7,402 nt of DNA from Parcubacteria group bacterium CG10_big_fil_rev_8_21_14_0_10_35_15 (GTDB taxonomy: Bacteria; Patescibacteriota; Minisyncoccia; Minisyncoccales; GWA2-46-15): contig PFDL01000015.1 of the NCBI GenBank assembly GCA_002772575.1, forward strand, positions 1-7,402. The letters are read 5' to 3'. The position numbers were made by a program, and so were the translations under genes. The stretch's first letter is position 1. Every line of letters begins with the position of its first letter. Of the stretch, positions 4,505 through 7,402 are shown one piece after another. The notes below the pieces were generated by a model. It was not told the origin of the DNA and searched no databases. It saw only the letters and a program-made list of their open reading frames with translations.

Positions 4505-6343
4505 ATGTGTGGTATTGTCGGTTATATCGGAGATAAACAAGCCCTGCCTATTGTTATTAAGGGATTGGAACGCTTAGAATACCGTGGCTATGATTCAGCC
4601 GGCATTTTAATATATGATCAACGTAAAAAAGAAGTTTATTTTGAAAAACAACCTGGCCGGATCAAAAATCTAACCAGAGTTATAGATCCGGATACTCCGG
4701 GAACTCTTGGTATTGGTCACACGCGCTGGGCGACTCACGGTCAAGTAAACAAAGCCAACGCTCATCCTCATTATGACTGCCAGAAAAAGATTTTTGTTGT
4801 TCATAACGGCATCATTGAAAACTTCCGGGAAATCAAAAGCTCTTTGATTCAAAGAGGACATAAGTTTTCTTCTGAGACAGACACTGAGGTTTTTCCTCAT
4901 CTTCTGGAAGAATTGATAAAAGAGGGCTTATCGTATGAACAAGCCATTATCCAATCTTTAAAAAAAATCAGAGGTAGTTTTGCTTTTTTAATTTTTAATA
5001 AAGATTATCCGGATATGATTGTGGCGGCCAGACTTTCCAGTCCATTAATTCTAGGTCTTGGTGATAAAGAATTTATCTTGGCCTCAGACCAAACAGCCAT
5101 CGGTCTTATCACAAACAAGATAGTTTATCTCAATGATGGCGATATTGTTTTTGTGAATAAAAATAAATACGAAATAAAATCATTTTTATCTGAAGATACA
5201 AAGAATTACGAAGGTATTATTGATTTTTCTAGCGCAGAAACAGAAAAGGGAAGATTTCAAAACTATATGATTAAGGAAATTTTTGATGAGCCAAAAGCAG
5301 TTGAAGACACTTTAAGAGGAAGATTATTAATAGAAGAAGGAGATGTTAAACTTGGCGGTTTAGATCGAGTTGCAAGCAGACTTAAGGAAATAGATAATAT
5401 TTTAATTACTGGTTGCGGTACGGCTTTTTATGCCGCCAAGCTGGCAGAATATTTTTTTGAAGAATATGCTCAAATTTCTACTAAAGCAGAAATTGCTTCT
5501 GAGTTAAGGTATAAAATGCCGGTAGTCTCTGAAAAGACATTATTGATTTCCGTTTCTCAATCCGGAGAAACTGCCGATACTTTGGCTGTAATTAAAAATT
5601 TCAAAACTAAAGGAATTTTAACAATTGGCATTACTAATGTAGTCGGTTCTTCAATTGCCAGATTAGTTGATGCTGGCATTTATTCTCACGCCGGACCGGA
5701 ATTAGCTGTTGCTTCAACCAAAGCCTTTTTAGCTCAAACTGTTGATTTAATCTTATTAATGATCTATTTGGCCAGGCAGAGAAAAATAAATGTAGGCGAA
5801 GCCAAAGAAATCTTAACAGAGCTAGACCAAATTCATAAAAAGATTCAAGAAACTATTGTTGATAATGATCAAAAAGCAGACAGCTTGGCTGAAAAATATC
5901 TTTTTGCGAAAGATTTTTTATATATCGGCAGAAAATATAATTTTCCTATTGCTTTAGAGGGTAGCCTTAAATTAAAAGAAATAAGTTATGTTCACGCTGA
6001 GGGATTGGCCTCTGGCGAAATAAAGCACGGGCCAATCGCCTTAATCGAAGAGGGTTTTCCCACCATCATTATTGCCCCTCAAGATTCGGTTTACGAAAAA
6101 ACCATTTCTAATCTTGAAGAAATAAAAGCAAGAAAAGGAAAAATAATTGTTATCACTACCAAAGGAAATAAAAGTCTGGAAAAATTAGCAGATGACGTTA
6201 TTTACATTCCCGAAACCCTGGAACTTTTGAGCCCTCTGTTAAGCATTGTTCCTCTTCATCTTTTTGCTTATTATTTTGCCAAAAAACTAGGTAGAGACGT
6301 GGACAGACCCAGAAATCTTGCTAAATCCGTAACAGTAGAGTAA
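4505..6343 (+). CDS. glmS: Glutamine--fructose-6-phosphate aminotransferase (isomerizing)
   Basis: Converts fructose-6-phosphate and glutamine to glucosamine-6-phosphate and glutamate, the entry to UDP-GlcNAc and peptidoglycan synthesis. The N-terminal glutaminase domain (about 2-220) has the nucleophile C2 in MCGIVGYIG, GHTRWATHG (71-79), HNGIIENF (100-107) and ETDTEVF (124-130). The first sugar isomerase (SIS) domain (about 290-430) shows TGCGTA (302-307), SVSQSGETADT (349-359) and AVASTKAFLAQ (401-411). The second (about 460-600) shows ALEGSLKLKEISYVHAEGLASGEIKHGP (483-510) with E492 and H508. The end is DVDRPRNLAKSVTVE with K607. At 612 aa it is complete and standard. The start is fixed because the nucleophile Cys must follow the initiator Met. 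No Shine-Dalgarno and no glmS ribozyme sequence is apparent in the short 5' gap. Confidence 0.98.
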   Translation: MCGIVGYIGDKQALPIVIKGLERLEYRGYDSAGILIYDQRKKEVYFEKQPGRIKNLTRVIDPDTPGTLGIGHTRWATHGQVNKANAHPHYDCQKKIFVVHNGIIENFREIKSSLIQRGHKFSSETDTEVFPHLLEELIKEGLSYEQAIIQSLKKIRGSFAFLIFNKDYPDMIVAARLSSPLILGLGDKEFILASDQTAIGLITNKIVYLNDGDIVFVNKNKYEIKSFLSEDTKNYEGIIDFSSAETEKGRFQNYMIKEIFDEPKAVEDTLRGRLLIEEGDVKLGGLDRVASRLKEIDNILITGCGTAFYAAKLAEYFFEEYAQISTKAEIASELRYKMPVVSEKTLLISVSQSGETADTLAVIKNFKTKGILTIGITNVVGSSIARLVDAGIYSHAGPELAVASTKAFLAQTVDLILLMIYLARQRKINVGEAKEILTELDQIHKKIQETIVDNDQKADSLAEKYLFAKDFLYIGRKYNFPIALEGSLKLKEISYVHAEGLASGEIKHGPIALIEEGFPTIIIAPQDSVYEKTISNLEEIKARKGKIIVITTKGNKSLEKLADDVIYIPETLELLSPLLSIVPLHLFAYYFAKKLGRDVDRPRNLAKSVTVE

Positions 6344-6352
6344 AGTTAAATA

Positions 6353-6382
6353 AAGTAAGTTCATTCCAAGTAAGCTCATTCA
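6353..6382 (+). repeat. 15-bp tandem repeat before the Thr/Pro protein
   Basis: AAGTAAGTTCATTCC (6353-6367) is followed directly by AAGTAAGCTCATTCA (6368-6382), 13 of 15 identical. It fills the spacer between glmS and the Shine-Dalgarno of the next gene. It could be slippage or a two-site binding region; nothing distinguishes these. Confidence 0.65.
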
Positions 6383-6390
6383 GAAAGGAG
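6382..6390 (+). promoter_or_regulatory. Strong Shine-Dalgarno, AGAAAGGAG
   Basis: AAGGAG (6385-6390) lies 6 nt before the ATG at 6397, optimal spacing. No other start in the window has a comparable site, so this fixes the start of the Thr/Pro protein and suggests a different mode or level of translation. A promoter is unclear: TTGCTA (6318-6323) with TAAAGT (6341-6346) at 17 bp spacing is only a weak match. Confidence 0.85.
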
Positions 6391-6396
6391 AGAGCC

Positions 6397-7164
6397 ATGA
6401 AAAATAATGTTTGTTTTGTAATTGGGGCGTTAATAATATTTAGTCTCGGATTATGGCTTGGATCAAGCCTTTCTGGGACAGAATTGTTAGCAACAGCAGG
6501 AATGTTTTTGTCGACAGAGACAGCAACACCATTGCCAACGGTAACGCCGTTGCCAACAGCAACAGCAACAGCAATAACACCAACTCCATTGCCAACGCTA
6601 ACGCCACTGCCTTCGGCAACGCCATTACCGACAGCAACGCCGCTGCCGACAGCAACGCCTTTGCCGACAAGGACAGAGTTGCCGACAGCGACACCGCTAC
6701 CGACAGCAACAGAACTACCATCGGCGACACCGTTGCCGACAGAGACTCCGTTGCCGACAGTAACTCCATTACCTACGGCAACGCCGCTACCGACAGCCAC
6801 ACCACTGCCGACAGAAACGTCCTTGCCTACGGCAATGCCAACCCCAACAGAAACACCGTCACCAACCATCACGCCGTCGCCGACAACTTCACCAACAATG
6901 ACGCCTACCCAGACAGCAACAGAACTACCATCGGCAACACCCTTGCCGACGGCCACGTCATTACCAACGGAAACTCCGCTGTCAACGGCAACGCCCCTAC
7001 CATCGGCCACACCATTGCCAACAGAAACACCGTTGCCAACAGTGACAGTATCGCCGACTGTCACGCCAACCCCAACAGAAACTCCGTTACCGACAGAAAC
7101 GCCGATTCCACCGACCCCAACAGAAACACCCACGCCGACGCCTACGCCAACACCAACGCAATAA
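6397..7164 (+). CDS. Anchored or secreted Thr/Pro-rich hexapeptide-repeat protein
   Basis: A 255-aa protein, no enzyme family recognised. Residues 5-22 (VCFVIGALIIFSLGLWLG) after MKNN form a signal peptide or N-terminal membrane anchor; ATA at 32-34 is a possible but distant signal peptidase site. From residue 44 to the end it is low complexity: about 30 six-residue units of type T-P-L-P-T-A/E/V, going to plain TPTPTP at the C-terminus. Such sequence would be extended, rigid and rich in possible O-glycosylation sites, suggesting a stalk or surface coat; this is inference. Codon evidence for this frame is strong: unit to unit the third positions vary (ACG/ACA/ACT, CCG/CCA/CCT, TTG/CTA/CTG) while the amino acids stay the same. 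The repeat is clearly more GC-rich than its neighbours. No cell-wall anchor motif is seen. It has a strong Shine-Dalgarno and ends at a hairpin terminator facing a convergent gene. Confidence 0.8.
   Translation: MKNNVCFVIGALIIFSLGLWLGSSLSGTELLATAGMFLSTETATPLPTVTPLPTATATAITPTPLPTLTPLPSATPLPTATPLPTATPLPTRTELPTATPLPTATELPSATPLPTETPLPTVTPLPTATPLPTATPLPTETSLPTAMPTPTETPSPTITPSPTTSPTMTPTQTATELPSATPLPTATSLPTETPLSTATPLPSATPLPTETPLPTVTVSPTVTPTPTETPLPTETPIPPTPTETPTPTPTPTPTQ
6526..7158 (+). repeat. 18-bp coding minisatellite (TPLPTA units)
   Basis: Degenerate 18-bp units of the form ACN-CCN-(TTG/CTN)-CCN-ACN-GCN fill the gene from residue 44. A 24-bp block is exactly repeated at 6702-6725 and 6912-6935 (210 bp apart, in frame), which points to a later segmental duplication on top of the unit expansion. 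The absence of stops in the repeat leaves long open frames on the minus strand and in another plus frame; these are by-products. Confidence 0.85.
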
Positions 7165-7167
7165 AAA

Positions 7168-7194
7168 ACAGGGACACAAAAAATGTGTCCCTGT
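7168..7194. terminator. Bidirectional terminator hairpin between convergent genes
   Basis: An 11-bp perfect stem, ACAGGGACACA (7168-7178) with TGTGTCCCTGT (7184-7194), has loop AAAAA. On the minus strand it is followed by a 6-T run (opposite 7162-7167), a textbook terminator for the SOD gene. On the plus strand TCCC intervenes, then five T's (7198-7202); the alternative stem GGGACA (7171-7176) with TGTCCC (7192-7197) abuts that T-run directly. It therefore serves both directions. Read on the minus strand it begins AAAAAGGGACAGGGACAC, reminiscent of the A-run, GGG and CAC layout of the repeat at 32-55, so it may derive from a dispersed repeat. Confidence 0.85.
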
Positions 7195-7207
7195 CCCTTT
7201 TTAAACT

Positions 7208-7402
7208 TTATTTTTCGTTAAATCTTTTTTCAATTACTTTCCAATCAATCGTTTTCATAAAAACCTCTATATAATCTGCTTTTTTGGTTCCGTAATCAAT
7301 CAAAAAGGCGTGTTCAAAAAGATCAAGGTTTAAAAGCAGCTTTAATCCGGCCGGATGGCCCGAGTGATGCTGTTCAATCCAAAAATTAATGAGTTTATCA
7401 GC
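7208..7402 (-). CDS. sod: Fe/Mn-family superoxide dismutase, C-terminal part (cut by window edge)
   Basis: Converts superoxide to hydrogen peroxide and oxygen. Only the last 64 residues are present, about a third of the usual ~200, with the frame running in from base 7402 and stopping with TAA at 7208-7210. Visible residues include DLFEHAFLIDYG, matching the family motif DxWEHAYxxDY and supplying the third and fourth metal ligands (Asp and His, residues 27 and 31 of the fragment). The Trp of the motif is Phe, as in some family members. Then come KKADYIEVFMKTIDWKVIEKRF, the typical C-terminal helix. The loop HHSGHPAG before it has a His (fragment residue 12) aligning with His145 of the M. tuberculosis enzyme, an outer-sphere position that is Gln in standard Mn enzymes. 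Metal choice cannot be read from this fragment. It faces the Thr/Pro gene and ends at the shared terminator. No signal peptide can be judged. Confidence 0.92.
   Translation of the reverse strand, partial: ADKLINFWIEQHHSGHPAGLKLLLNLDLFEHAFLIDYGTKKADYIEVFMKTIDWKVIEKRFNEK

Noticed and set aside
239..6343. Alternative genetic code (TGA as Gly) as in Gracilibacteria
   Set aside because: TGA ends rnhB, rpmF and nusB at family-appropriate lengths and is never found in frame inside a conserved gene.
6321..7133. Long minus-strand open frame (270 codons) rich in VGNGVAVG repeats, superficially like a trimeric autotransporter head
   Set aside because: It is the antisense of the TPLPTA repeat. Third-position variation fits the plus-strand frame, there is no ribosome binding site, and its C-terminal part runs into antisense of the signal peptide and glmS end.
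6453..7274. Second plus-strand open frame of 273 codons rich in Asn/Ser/Asp through the repeat region
   Set aside because: It is open only because the 18-bp unit lacks stops. It has no Shine-Dalgarno, varies at non-synonymous positions between units, and runs through the terminator hairpin.

Overview
The window is AT-rich and densely packed. It encodes a run of conserved RNA-processing and translation genes, a complete glucosamine-6-phosphate synthase, an anchored low-complexity Thr/Pro protein, and the 3' end of an Fe/Mn superoxide dismutase. The most likely source is a Candidate Phyla Radiation bacterium (Patescibacteria, probably Parcubacteria-like). This is inferred from four things: the gene order (rnhB, rpmF, nusB, rnc, rpsP, khpA, trmD with no rimM or rplS), a His-rich short-type SOD C-terminus, a small coiled-coil-like protein coupled to rnhB, and many palindromic mini-repeats, some inside coding genes. 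TGA is used as a normal stop (rnhB, rpmF, nusB) and never in frame, so the code is standard bacterial, not the TGA=Gly code of Gracilibacteria/SR1.

Layout. 1-238: no supported gene; several palindromes, a candidate extended -10 promoter and a strong leader hairpin just before rnhB. 239-1236: rnhB and a 72-aa protein overlapping by ATGA, ended by a clear hairpin terminator (1258-1283). 1297-3256: a candidate promoter, then rpmF (L32), nusB, rnc (ATGA overlap with nusB) and rpsP (S16 with a long charged tail). 3263-3290: a near-perfect sigma70-type promoter (TTGACA, 16 bp, TATAAT), which moves the khpA start to the ATG at 3341. 3715-3755: a long hairpin between khpA and trmD. 3761-6343: trmD and glmS. 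6397-7164: a membrane-anchored or secreted protein built of about 30 six-residue TPLPTA-like units, the only gene here with a strong Shine-Dalgarno. 7168-7194: a hairpin with T-tracts on both sides, serving as bidirectional terminator against the convergent, truncated SOD gene (minus strand, 7208-7402).

How the genes fit together. RNase HII removes RNA from DNA:RNA hybrids. NusB (antitermination of rRNA transcription), RNase III (rRNA processing), L32, S16, KhpA (RNA-binding) and TrmD (m1G37 tRNA methylation) form a ribosome and RNA maturation cluster. GlmS feeds amino-sugar synthesis for the cell envelope, and the Thr/Pro repeat protein next to it is probably displayed at the cell surface.

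The most notable signal is a family of palindromic elements. A 31-nt GC-rich palindrome occurs inside both rnhB and trmD, read in different frames, and adds residues at points where family members normally have short loops. A 7-bp tandem repeat abuts the rnhB copy, and a second palindrome lies in another rnhB insertion. Related hairpins fill several of the short gaps between genes.
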